Assembly (NCBI GenBank): GCA_910578575.1
Contig: CAJTQP010000006.1
Location: 1-55,616 of the forward strand
DNA: 55,616 bases
Direction of reading: 5' to 3'
DNA from: an uncultured Oscillospiraceae bacterium
Lineage (GTDB): Bacteria > Bacillota > Clostridia > Oscillospirales > Oscillospiraceae
The translations under genes and the position numbers were made by a program. A model generated the notes under the pieces. That model searched no databases, was not told the DNA's origin, and saw only the letters and a program-made list of their open reading frames with translations. Below are positions 25,342 through 33,336 of the stretch, piece after piece (position 1 is the stretch's first letter; every line of letters begins with the position of its first letter).

Positions 25342-26196
25342 TCACTCAGCGCGCAGGTTCTTCATGGAGATGTCCAAGATGGGGGCGGAGTGGGTCAGGG
25401 CACCGCTGGAGATGTAATCCACCCCCAGGTCCACCAGCCGCGCAATGTTTTCCCTGGTGACGTTCCCGGAGCACTCGGTCTCCGCCCGGCCGCCGATGAG
25501 GGCGATGGCTTTCTCCATGGTCTCTGGGGTCATGTTGTCCAGCATGATGATATCCGCCCCGGCCTCCACGGCCTCCTGTACCTGCTCCAAGGTCTCCGTC
25601 TCCACCTCGATCTTTCGCACGAAGGGCGCGTAGTCCTTGGCCATACGGATGGCCTGGGAGATACCCCCGGCGGCGTTGATGTGGTTGTCCTTCAGCATCA
25701 CCCCGTCAGAGAGGTTATAGCGATGGTTGCTGCCGCCGCCGATGCGGACGGCGTACTTTTCAAAGATGCGGCAGTTGGGGGTGGTCTTCCGGGTGTCCAA
25801 CAGGGTGGTCTTGCTCCCGGATAGAAGCTGCGCCACTGCATGGGTATAGCTGGCAATGCCGCTCATCCGCTGCAAATAGTTCAGCGCCACCCGCTCCCCG
25901 GAGAGCAGCACCCGGATGTCTCCCCGTACCACAGCCAACAGCTGTCCCTTCTTCACCGGGTCCCCATCCTGGCAGTGGAACTCCACCACCGTCTCCGGGT
26001 CCAGAAGCTGGAACACCCGTGCATAGACCGGGAGCCCGGCGATGATCCCGTCCTGCTTGCAAATCAAGTCCACCGCCCCGGCCTTGGCCTGGGGCATGAC
26101 GGCGTTGGTGGAGACGTCCTCCCAACTGATGTCCTCCCGCAGGGCCATCTGAATGAGCTGGTCGGCGTTGAGTTTCATAGAAATTTCGTTAAGCAT
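25342..26196 (-). CDS. nadC: Nicotinate-nucleotide pyrophosphorylase (carboxylating)
   Basis: A 284-aa quinolinate phosphoribosyltransferase. Motifs include REDISWEDVSTNAV, GERVALNYLQRMSGIA, LDTRKTTPNCRIFEKYAVRIGGG with NHRYNLSDGVMLKDNH, and the C-terminal EVETLEQVQEAVEAGADIIMLDN-type segment, all typical of NadC. The ATG at 26196 is preceded by AAAGGAG and overlaps the nadB stop by 8 nt, so translation is coupled. A longer ORF extends upstream but only within nadB. Confidence 0.95.
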   Translation of the reverse strand: MLNEISMKLNADQLIQMALREDISWEDVSTNAVMPQAKAGAVDLICKQDGIIAGLPVYARVFQLLDPETVVEFHCQDGDPVKKGQLLAVVRGDIRVLLSGERVALNYLQRMSGIASYTHAVAQLLSGSKTTLLDTRKTTPNCRIFEKYAVRIGGGSNHRYNLSDGVMLKDNHINAAGGISQAIRMAKDYAPFVRKIEVETETLEQVQEAVEAGADIIMLDNMTPETMEKAIALIGGRAETECSGNVTRENIARLVDLGVDYISSGALTHSAPILDISMKNLRAE

Positions 26197-27475
26197 CCCC
26201 TTGGCTCCTTTCGATCTCGTGCAAAACCCCCGCTTTGTAACTGTCCAGCAGGGCTTCCCTGTCCTGATACTGCTCCCACTGGATCTGGCAGGCGGGGTGG
26301 GCGGGAGGGTCGGCCCGGAAGAGGATATCCTCCGCAGCCCGCTGGGCAAACACCAAGGACTCCAGCAGGGAGTTGCTGGCCAGGCGGTTCTTTCCGTGGA
26401 CGCCATTGCAGCTGGTCTCCCCGCAGGCGTAGAGGCGTTCCATGGAACTGCGGCTGGCGGAGTCCACCTGGATGCCACCCATCAGATAGTGCTGGGCAGG
26501 CACCACCGGGATGGGCTCCCGGAGTACGTCGTAGCCCTCTTCTAAGCAGTGGTGATAGATGTTGGGGAAATGCTCCAAAATCTGTTCCTCCCCAATGGGG
26601 CGCAGGTCCTCCCACACGTGGTCCGTCTGGTCCAGCTCCATCTGCTTCCAGATGGCCTTGCTCAGCAGGTCCCGCGGCTGGAGCTCATTGGTGAAGCGCT
26701 TCCCCTCTTTATCCGTGAGAATGGCCCCCTCTCCCCGCACAGATTCGGAGATGAGGAAACGCCTGCCGGGCTTTTGGGAATACAGGGTGGTGGGGTGGAT
26801 TTGGATGTAGTCCAGATGCTTCACCGCGATCTGATGGCGCAGGGCGATGGCCAGAGCATCCCCGGTGATGTGGGGGAAGTTGGTGGAGTTTTGATACAGT
26901 CCTCCCAGGCCACCGCAGGCCAGCACCACGTCATTGGCTTCGATGAAGTAGGGTTCCCCCTCCTCCCCACACACGATCACCCCGCCGCAGACATTGTCCT
27001 GGGCCACCAGGTCCAGCATGGTGGTGTGTTCCAGGATGGTGATGTTGGGCCGGGCCCGGACCTGCTTCAGCAGGGCGGTGACGATCTCCTGCCCGGTGAT
27101 GTCCTCATGGAACAGGATGCGGGGGCGGGAGTGGGCCCCCTCCCTGGTGTAGTCCAGGGCGCCGTCGGGACGGCGGGCAAAGCGCACCCCCAGGCGCAGC
27201 AGGTCGCGGGCCACCTGGTTGGAGCTGCGGATCATCAGCTCCACCGCGTCGGGGTCGTTTTCATAGTGCCCGGCCCGGAGGGTATCCTCAAAATAGTCCG
27301 TGTAATCCTGCTCCCCCCGCAACACGCACATGCCGCCCTGGGCCAAATAGGAGTCGGATTCCTCCGCTTTCTGTTTTGTGATGATGCAAATATTCAGTTG
27401 TTCTGTCAAATGTAGCGCACAGTACAGCCCGGCAGCCCCGGAGCCGACGATGACAACATCATAGCTTTGATTCAT
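26189..27475 (-). CDS. nadB: L-aspartate oxidase
   Basis: A 428-aa FAD enzyme that oxidises aspartate to iminoaspartate, the first step of de novo NAD synthesis. The dinucleotide-binding motif is DVVIVGSGAAGLYCALHL at the N-terminus. Family residues such as EAEESDSYLAQGGMCV-like, HTREGAHS-like (DYTREGAHSRPRILF) and GETSCNGVHGKNRLASNSLLE are visible. The protein is shorter than full-length NadB (about 530), ending soon after the GVHG-NRLASNSL motif, so the C-terminal helical domain is reduced, as in some Clostridia. First gene of the operon. Confidence 0.94.
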   Translation of the reverse strand: MNQSYDVVIVGSGAAGLYCALHLTEQLNICIITKQKAEESDSYLAQGGMCVLRGEQDYTDYFEDTLRAGHYENDPDAVELMIRSSNQVARDLLRLGVRFARRPDGALDYTREGAHSRPRILFHEDITGQEIVTALLKQVRARPNITILEHTTMLDLVAQDNVCGGVIVCGEEGEPYFIEANDVVLACGGLGGLYQNSTNFPHITGDALAIALRHQIAVKHLDYIQIHPTTLYSQKPGRRFLISESVRGEGAILTDKEGKRFTNELQPRDLLSKAIWKQMELDQTDHVWEDLRPIGEEQILEHFPNIYHHCLEEGYDVLREPIPVVPAQHYLMGGIQVDSASRSSMERLYACGETSCNGVHGKNRLASNSLLESLVFAQRAAEDILFRADPPAHPACQIQWEQYQDREALLDSYKAGVLHEIERSQGDA

Positions 27476-27521
27476 AGTTATCCTCACTCTGGTGCCCCGG
27501 TGGGAGCACGGTTTTGACATT

Positions 27522-27571
27522 TGTCTTGACAGTCTGAAAGTGTAACATATATCTTGATTGGTGTCAAGACA
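27522..27571 (-). promoter_or_regulatory. nad operon promoter with two NiaR-type operators
   Basis: Two copies of the 10-mer TGTCTTGACA occur in opposite orientation, at 27522-27531 and 27562-27571. The upstream copy contains the -35 TTGACA of a minus-strand promoter; 17 bp further is a -10-like TACACT (27539-27544). The second copy lies between this -10 and the nadB start. A repressor bound to both would block RNA polymerase. NiaR, encoded in the operon, is the obvious candidate. Confidence 0.75.
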
Positions 27572-27583
27572 CATATCTTCGGG

Positions 27584-27617
27584 TAAAAGAAAACACCGCA
27601 CTGTAACGTGCGGTGTT
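27584..27617 (-). terminator. Terminator upstream of the nad promoter
   Basis: A perfect 10-bp stem (AACACCGCAC / GTGCGGTGTT) with a 6-nt loop, followed by TTCTTTT on the minus strand. It would stop minus-strand transcription entering the nad operon from the island side. The sequence preceding it resembles that downstream of tRNA-Arg at 43 kb. Confidence 0.75.
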
Positions 27618-27619
27618 GA

Positions 27620-28034
27620 TCCTGCGTCTTTTTCTCGGCACAGGCCGGTCATGTTGAGAAAAAAGATACAAATCTGTATATCAGTTTCCATAGTCTCGAA
27701 ACTTATCCCACAGAAATATTGGGAAAGCGCTTAAAACCGTCTGTCAATCACAGCATTATACCGTTTTTCAACATGGAACATAAAATTTATTGCCAAATCG
27801 ATAGTAGTCTGTATATAAATAGCTAATGAATAAACTGCTCATTCAATGGAAAGCAACCTCTCTGTCATCTCTCACGAGCAGTTTAGATTGTTCACAAGAG
27901 ATGGTTTTTTGTAAGTATATAGCAAAACACTTCGAAATTACCCGACATTTTCAATGATATTATACCATATTTAGACAAAATGTCCAGATAGTTTTTTCTA
28001 TTTTTGTATTATATACTGTTTTTTAGACTATATC
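27620..28034. other. AT-rich intergenic region
   Basis: About 415 bp of AT-rich sequence with no credible ORF on either strand. Only short T- and A-runs and ambiguous promoter-like hexamers are visible. It marks the left edge of the low-GC island. Confidence 0.5.
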
Positions 28035-28077
28035 AAGAGGTCCAAACATCGAAATTCATTCGATATCTGGACCTCTT
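28035..28077. repeat. Long imperfect inverted repeat at edge of IS remnant
   Basis: Outer arms AAGAGGTCCA (28035-28044) and TGGACCTCTT (28068-28077) are perfectly complementary, with a smaller inner pairing TCGAA/TTCGA. It could be a terminator or a relic IS end structure. It sits just outside the OrfB remnant. Confidence 0.6.
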
Positions 28078-28083
28078 ATATCT

Positions 28084-28320
28084 GTATAGCTATATTGAGC
28101 GTGGACAGGGTCAGGTCGGTGTCGATGCGAGAAGAGAAGGCATAGCCGACGACTTGCTTGGTGCATAAGTCCTTGTCAGAAGCTGACGTCTGAGCATCTG
28201 GTCATACTGTTTACGTGTTGAATCCTTGCGGTGTATCCATGCGTAATACCCACTATGGGAGATTTCCAACAAGCAGCATAGCAAGTTCCACAGAAGCTCC
28301 CCAGTGGAGTTGTGCATAGG
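28084..28320 (-). pseudogene. IS3-family transposase OrfB remnant
   Basis: The minus-strand reading gives CCLLEISHSGYYAWIHRKDS, the usual start of IS3/IS150 OrfB. It then jumps (by a deletion plus frameshift) to a VVGYAFSSRIDTDLTLSTLN segment, which corresponds to a much later part of the DDE transposase. Most of the catalytic core is absent, so it cannot be active. Confidence 0.75.
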
Positions 28321-28415
28321 ATTTTAATCACATTCGGAAATTATATTTAGGACACAAAATAGAGCCAGAAAACGTTTTAGATTCCAGGCTATGTAACTCT
28401 ACCTATGCGTTTCTA

Positions 28416-28667
28416 TCAGCGTTCAGTTGTTTGACTTCTCATATCTTCCGTAACCCAGCACATGATTTCGATTCCCTCCTTGCTCTCTTTGAAAAATCTC
28501 ACCCTGTCTGCCGGTGTCCCATAGTACATATCCACTGCGTTCTGCGCAGGAGAACCATGCATTAACTTCCCGATTGACGTATCTCCACGGTAAGAGCCAT
28601 TTACATACAGTATGTGCGAACCGACCTCAAATCTTTTTTCGGTTCCTAACAGGATAGCCAGCCTCAC
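28416..28667 (-). pseudogene. Rpn/PD-(D/E)XK nuclease-transposase family C-terminal remnant
   Basis: The 83-aa frame contains ILYVNGSYRGDTSIGKLMHGS, DMYYGTPADRVRFFKESKEG and a final CWVTEDMRSQTTER. This matches the C-terminal half of recombination-promoting nuclease (Rpn/YhgA-like) proteins. The N-terminal nuclease half is missing. It lies between oppositely oriented IS3 fragments. Confidence 0.7.
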
Positions 28668-28689
28668 CGAACGATTCAGCTATTCACAA

Positions 28690-29010
28690 TCTCTTTCGTC
28701 GCTGCTTTTGTTGCCCTGGCTCCTTCCGCATGGTCACGTAGCAAGGCCGTTCAAGCCGGGAGGTGGCAAAGGAGATTGGCATGCAGCGACATCCTACGCA
28801 ACTGGCTCAAAGCCGCAGGGGCTCCATCTCCAGGACAGGTTGACCGGTAAAACCGGGAGGTCAAATGTCTGCGTGAGTTGGAAGCAGAAAGCCGTATGTT
28901 ACACAAGAAGTTTGAGGAGAAAAACGAGATTATCGATGTCCTAAAAAACCGTTGGCATACTTTCAAAGCCATAGAGAAGTATCAGTCATCCGTACTGCTT
29001 ACGGGATAGA
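28690..29010 (+). pseudogene. IS3-family OrfA remnant
   Basis: On the plus strand the piece SREVAKEIGMQ is followed, after a frameshift, by DILRNWLKAAGAPSPGQVDR, a stop, then NREVKCLRELEAESRMLHKK and EIIDVLKNRW. This is the helix-turn-helix plus leucine-zipper architecture of IS3 OrfA. At least one frameshift and two stops break it. It is oriented opposite to the OrfB fragment, so two insertions or an inversion must be involved. Confidence 0.75.
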
Positions 29011-29094
29011 CCCCAATATACTTTTTTAACCAACCAATCAACAAATCTTACTTAATTGACTCCTTTTATATGCAATGTCTATTCCTAAAGAAAC

Positions 29095-30027
29095 TCACGC
29101 GCCAAACATTTCCACTAAGATACCGCTAACCTTTTCTGCCCCTTTCTCACTCAAATGATCCGTATCCATAAAATCCGTGGGGTCAAATAAATCCAGCGCC
29201 TGATTAAAGTCCACATAGTGGATATCCAACGGTACACTGTCCAACAGTTCCAGCACTCCATCCTTCATCTGCGGCAAAACGAAGCGATTGTACTCTGGGG
29301 AAAACGGCGTGATGACCACGATGGGTTGTACGTCGTGGCCATACAAGAAGCGGACGAACTCCCCTAAGATCTGTTTGTTCTCCTCAAAGCTCTCTTTATG
29401 TTGGAATATCTTGTTGTGATCCGCTGTCCGAATCTGTCCCATCGCAAGCCGTTCTCTTTCCGATACCTGTGCCCAGGTGCGTCCTTTCAAGTCAAACAGC
29501 GTTCCTCTGGGACGAATTTCCGAATAATAAGTGCCGTATTCCAGTAGCTTCTGCACCGCTGCCTGTTCACAGAGGACCTTTATGGGTTCGGGGATATCCC
29601 CGAACCCATCCCATAGGTCCCTATGGGATGGTATATTCCAATGATGGGCATCTTGAAAAATCGGGTAATAAACATTGGCGATCATCGTCTCCCGCGATAC
29701 CTTGCTCCGGGATAGGTCCTGATAGGCTATGTAGTACCCCATGATGATAAAACAGCGGATAAAGTGACCTTTGGGCGCAGTGTGCAACACACGGCGGGCA
29801 CACTGGAAATCGTAGTAGAGATCCTGGGAGTGCATGGAGCAGTTGAAAGCGTTCTTCCAACAACTCTCCTTGATTCCATTGAGCGCGTGGGAAGAACCGG
29901 TGATCAGGGTGGAGCTTGGTGTTTTCGTGCTTCCGGCCTGCTCCAACATCGTGCGAAGCCAGAGGTAGTCGTAGTTACGGGAGAAAAACTGGGCGGCTAA
30001 TTGGGACAACATACGCTCGTTTTCCAT
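29095..30027 (-). CDS. SGNH/GDSL-like hydrolase, probable glycan-modifying enzyme
   Basis: A 310-aa protein. ITGSSHALNGI near residue 43 resembles SGNH block I (GxS nucleophile), and MDTDHLSEKGAEKV near residue 290 resembles block V with its Asp and His. PIVVITPFSPEYNRF lies between them. Proteins of this layout often add or remove acyl groups on surface polymers. No signal peptide is visible, so it likely acts in the cytoplasm. It is the last gene of the flagellin-linked string, 24 nt after the preceding gene. Substrate not known. Confidence 0.65.
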   Translation of the reverse strand: MENERMLSQLAAQFFSRNYDYLWLRTMLEQAGSTKTPSSTLITGSSHALNGIKESCWKNAFNCSMHSQDLYYDFQCARRVLHTAPKGHFIRCFIIMGYYIAYQDLSRSKVSRETMIANVYYPIFQDAHHWNIPSHRDLWDGFGDIPEPIKVLCEQAAVQKLLEYGTYYSEIRPRGTLFDLKGRTWAQVSERERLAMGQIRTADHNKIFQHKESFEENKQILGEFVRFLYGHDVQPIVVITPFSPEYNRFVLPQMKDGVLELLDSVPLDIHYVDFNQALDLFDPTDFMDTDHLSEKGAEKVSGILVEMFGA

Positions 30028-30050
30028 CTTCAGGAACCTCCCTCGCTATC

Positions 30051-31103
30051 TTACATTTTTTCTGGCTCATACAAATCAAGAAAACGCTCCAAACAATACA
30101 ACTGCCATTTTTGATTCCCGGTAAAATTCCTCATATCTAAGCCACGCTTGAACTCATGGCGAACTGGCCCAGTCCAATTTTTAAAATAAAAATCCACAGG
30201 GCGGGGCATAGGTATTTTATCCGGTATGGGGATATCGGGATATTTCATGGAGAAAAGTTCACGAATCAGATACTTAGGCTCACCATTACGAATACGGAAT
30301 AGATCCAAAGGCTTGTCCATCTTTAGATTGGCGTAGGGGTCAATATATTCCATCCCTGCAGTCTGCAATGCATTAAAATAAGAGTTTGAGCTTTCAACAG
30401 AAAATACATGATCCATGAACTGTAAAAAGTCAATTTTATCACCCTGACAACGAAATCGTTCAAACAGGTAACTCATATCTTCCGGATCAACCAAGACATC
30501 AGAAGGTTGCGTAAAGATATACCGCTGCATAAACTCTTCAACAGTCCAGTCGCGAGAAAGAAGTTGATCCATCCCACCAAAAATGAGGTCGCTGCTCTCG
30601 CCTATCACCATCATTGAAATGCCATCTTGCTTAGCCTGAAGAGCAGCTTGTAGGATTTGAGGTTCAATAGAATGGACCGGCGCACCCTTGGCCTGAAGTA
30701 TTGCATCTAGGTGAGGTGCCACTGTATCATTCCAGTTAATATCTACATAATGTAGGTTCAGTCCCTCATGATATGCGTAGTACTCAGCTCGACGCAGTTC
30801 TTTGCTTTGATAGGTCCCATTTTCGAAACGAAAGGTATATGCATCACAGCCCCGCATATAAGATGCCAAAATCGCAGAATCCATGCCGCCAGACAGCAGT
30901 ATTCCAAGCCGCTTCCCTTTGAGCGAAGAAAACACATTTTTTATGGCCTCATCAATTTCAGTTGCGGAAGCTACGATCCGCTTGTTATTGGAATCAAAAG
31001 ACGGCATCATAGTATGATGCATCCCTTCAAAAAAATCCTTACTGCTATCCTCAATGAACCGAAACGCCAAATAGGAACTCATGCAGTACTTCTTATCAAC
31101 CAT
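30051..31103 (-). CDS. Asparagine-synthase-like PP-loop enzyme lacking the glutaminase domain
   Basis: A 350-aa protein with the ATP-pyrophosphatase motif LGILLSGGMDSAILASYM near residue 67 and later VIGESSDLIFGGMDQLL and EYIDPYANLKMDKPLDLFRIR, as in the C-terminal synthetase domain of AsnB. The N-terminal Ntn amidotransferase domain (Met-Cys start) is absent, so ammonia would come from elsewhere. Its position in a flagellin-modification string suggests amidation or adenylation of a carboxylate on a sugar or amino-acid decoration, by analogy to amidotransferases of surface glycans. Base composition is AT-richer than core genes. Confidence 0.75.
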   Translation of the reverse strand: MVDKKYCMSSYLAFRFIEDSSKDFFEGMHHTMMPSFDSNNKRIVASATEIDEAIKNVFSSLKGKRLGILLSGGMDSAILASYMRGCDAYTFRFENGTYQSKELRRAEYYAYHEGLNLHYVDINWNDTVAPHLDAILQAKGAPVHSIEPQILQAALQAKQDGISMMVIGESSDLIFGGMDQLLSRDWTVEEFMQRYIFTQPSDVLVDPEDMSYLFERFRCQGDKIDFLQFMDHVFSVESSNSYFNALQTAGMEYIDPYANLKMDKPLDLFRIRNGEPKYLIRELFSMKYPDIPIPDKIPMPRPVDFYFKNWTGPVRHEFKRGLDMRNFTGNQKWQLYCLERFLDLYEPEKM

Positions 31104-31130
31104 ATTAATCCATCCTTATAATTACACGAT

Positions 31131-31946
31131 TTATTCTCCCAACTGTTGTGCCGGGATAACCTTGCCTCTTTCTGTTCCGAAGCAATGACGGCAAGCCTCC
31201 ATATAAATGGGGAGGTCTAAATACTTCCAAAGTTTTTCCGTAAAATCATCAGCAAGGGCCACAGGGAGTAGGTCGTGTTCCCCAGCGATAAAGTTTTGCA
31301 ACAGCCCTGCCATAACTGCACGGCCACAACGGCTGATCTTTCCATTTTCCAATGTAAAACAGTCATGGAATGGACAGCTGAGAAAGCGCCGCTGCACAGC
31401 CTCGTCACTTGAATCCGAGGGCGCTTCCGTTATTCCACCCATGTCATACCACATGGAGTCATCGGACGCAAAATCATAAATCCAAATGTCCAGGTCATAT
31501 TCCTTTAGTTTCTCCAGAAATTGAGAAACTGTTTTGTCTGGTACGTTTGGGTAGTTACTGATGCGAACCCTAACTCGGTTCTGCTGCATCGATTCAAAAA
31601 CTTTTTCATTTGGAAGAATCGTTCCATTTGTCGCTACAGTAAGAAGATCAACCTTTTCACTGCTTCGGATAAACTCCAACAATTCAGGGAGTTCTGGGTA
31701 CAAGAAAGGTTCACCGCCTTGTACCTGTATCTTCTCTAGGCGATATACCGATTGAAATATGACGTCCAAGTCATCGCAAATTTTTTTGAATGGATATCGT
31801 TTTGTTGGGCTAGGCGCAAAGGGCGAGAAATTGGTACAATGTTTACATTTCAACGAACAGGCCTGTCCAACAATCACGGTCAAAGCGGGGATGACCAACC
31901 CTTGGCTGGTCATCTTTACCGTTCCATGTTCTTCTTTCCCACGCAT
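31131..31946 (-). CDS. Radical SAM protein
   Basis: A 271-aa protein with a CxxxCxxC cluster motif (CSLKCKHCTNFSPFAPSP) near residue 30, QVQGGEPFLYPEL (the GGE motif that contacts SAM) and a C-terminal cysteine set (CPFHDCFTLENGKISRCG, CRHCFG) that could bind an auxiliary cluster, as in SPASM/Twitch proteins. Such enzymes carry out radical epimerisation, dehydrogenation or methylation. Here it lies between a methyltransferase and a PP-loop enzyme, which points to synthesis of an unusual decorating group. The exact reaction cannot be told. Confidence 0.85.
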   Translation of the reverse strand: MRGKEEHGTVKMTSQGLVIPALTVIVGQACSLKCKHCTNFSPFAPSPTKRYPFKKICDDLDVIFQSVYRLEKIQVQGGEPFLYPELPELLEFIRSSEKVDLLTVATNGTILPNEKVFESMQQNRVRVRISNYPNVPDKTVSQFLEKLKEYDLDIWIYDFASDDSMWYDMGGITEAPSDSSDEAVQRRFLSCPFHDCFTLENGKISRCGRAVMAGLLQNFIAGEHDLLPVALADDFTEKLWKYLDLPIYMEACRHCFGTERGKVIPAQQLGE

Positions 31947-31971
31947 GACTGGATCACTCTCCTGAAGTATT

Positions 31972-32832
31972 TCATGGCGATTCCTGCTTCCAGCGTCCTG
32001 TCAACAGAATACTTGCATCGTCGCCAATGGGATATTTTTGGATCTCGCCACCACACTCGCTAAGGAATTGTTCCACTGCTGCCTTTGCTCCTTTGTATCC
32101 AGAAGAAAAATAATCGTGGACCAGAATAACCCCGTTCGGTGTCATCCTGTTCTGAAAGAGCCGCAGTCCATTGTAAATTGGAAGATACAAATCCATATCA
32201 AGATTTACAAAGCAAAACCTTCGCTCCAACCCCTGCGCAGTATCCGGAAAATAACCTTTATGAACTTGGCACTGCTTCGGGTAGGGCATCTGTTCCATGA
32301 CCAAATCAACCGAGGTATCTGAAAAATGTCCGACCCCTTCCTCGGAAAAAGCCCCTTCACGTTCCACAACCAAATCCCTCTCCTGAAAGCCCTCAAAGGT
32401 ATCAAAGAGATGCAGTGTTCGATTCGGGAAGTAGAAATTGATCCATCGCGCAAACTCTCCCCGATAAACGCCAGCCTCAGCTACATCCGCTTCCTGCTCA
32501 TATTCGGAAAGCAGTGGAGCAAGGTTTTTCAAAAATATTTTTCGCGATTCTTGGGAGGATTCAAAGAAGGTTGTTATGATTTTCTCCTCAGGCACACCAA
32601 GTTCTAGGCATTGCTGTCGGATTTCCTTGAGCCCACAAAAGGCCGACACCACAATCCGATCATATTGAACCGCTTGCAAACACTCTTGCGGCGCATAGAT
32701 CTTGAGTCCGTGCAGTTCTTTTCCCCACTTTTGGGGATCATTGTCTGCAAATGCAACGATTTCATGTGTTTTGCAGAGTTCATCATATAGCATACGAGCA
32801 GAAGCACCTGCGCCGAACATAATGATTTTCAT
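31972..32832 (-). CDS. Rossmann-domain / TylF-type O-methyltransferase fusion
   Basis: A 286-aa protein. Residues 1 to about 85 are a nucleotide- or sugar-binding Rossmann-like domain (KIIMFGAGASARMLYDEL ... VAFADNDPQKWG), as in PglD-type N-termini. Residues about 95-280 match the TylF/MycF family of SAM-dependent sugar O-methyltransferases (VAEAGVYRGEFARWIN, HLFDTFEGF, FVNLDMDLYLPIYNGL, VILVHDYFSSGYKG). It probably methylates a sugar hydroxyl of the flagellin decoration. Confidence 0.85.
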   Translation of the reverse strand: MKIIMFGAGASARMLYDELCKTHEIVAFADNDPQKWGKELHGLKIYAPQECLQAVQYDRIVVSAFCGLKEIRQQCLELGVPEEKIITTFFESSQESRKIFLKNLAPLLSEYEQEADVAEAGVYRGEFARWINFYFPNRTLHLFDTFEGFQERDLVVEREGAFSEEGVGHFSDTSVDLVMEQMPYPKQCQVHKGYFPDTAQGLERRFCFVNLDMDLYLPIYNGLRLFQNRMTPNGVILVHDYFSSGYKGAKAAVEQFLSECGGEIQKYPIGDDASILLTGRWKQESP

Positions 32833-32875
32833 GATAATCTATCAATCCTTCCTGTGTCAGTGTATCCGCTCTGAT

Positions 32876-33316
32876 TCAGCGGGCGGCCTGTTCCCCCATC
32901 CCTGCTTTGTAGGCGCTGTCCAGTGTATGTTCGATAATCGTAGATGAGATCCCTTGCGTATAAGGGAAATAGACCACTCTGATCCCACATTGCGCAAGCT
33001 CTGCTTCATAACTTCTCCACTTTTCTGTTCCATACCAGTCATCTCCGACAAAGAGAAGCTCTGCCCCAAGTTTCTTGCACATTCCTGCTTTATCCATATC
33101 TCGCTGCGGGATTGCAGCATCCACATACTTGATGCTGCGAATGATCTCGATTCGATCCTCAAAGGGAATAATCGCGTGTTTCCCCTTATAGGTCACCAAT
33201 TCATCAACTGTTACGCCAACAATCAGTTTATCACACATACCTTTTGCATTTTTCAGCAAGTTCAGATGTCCAATATGGAACAGGTCATAAACCCCCGTTG
33301 TATACCCGATTATCAC
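32876..33316 (-). CDS. Glycerol-3-phosphate cytidylyltransferase-like nucleotidyltransferase
   Basis: A 146-aa protein of the TagD/TarD family: TTGVYDLFHIGHLNLL (HxGH nucleotide-binding motif), RIEIIRSIKYVDAAIP, FVGDDWYGTEKW and GISSTII at the C-terminus. TagD makes CDP-glycerol. The GTG at 33316 is chosen because GGGAGGGA lies 6 nt upstream; a longer in-frame start at 33373 lies inside the preceding gene. Immediately upstream is a CDP-glycerol-type transferase, so the two likely form a donor/transferase pair. The true substrate could be another phospho-alcohol. Confidence 0.88.
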   Translation of the reverse strand: MIIGYTTGVYDLFHIGHLNLLKNAKGMCDKLIVGVTVDELVTYKGKHAIIPFEDRIEIIRSIKYVDAAIPQRDMDKAGMCKKLGAELLFVGDDWYGTEKWRSYEAELAQCGIRVVYFPYTQGISSTIIEHTLDSAYKAGMGEQAAR

Positions 33317-33336
33317 GATGTATCCCTCCCCGTAAG

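Noticed and set aside
28612..28944. Plus-strand ORF of 110 aa across the IS region
   Set aside because: It is an out-of-frame reading across the OrfA remnant with no start signal. The homologous frame is broken.
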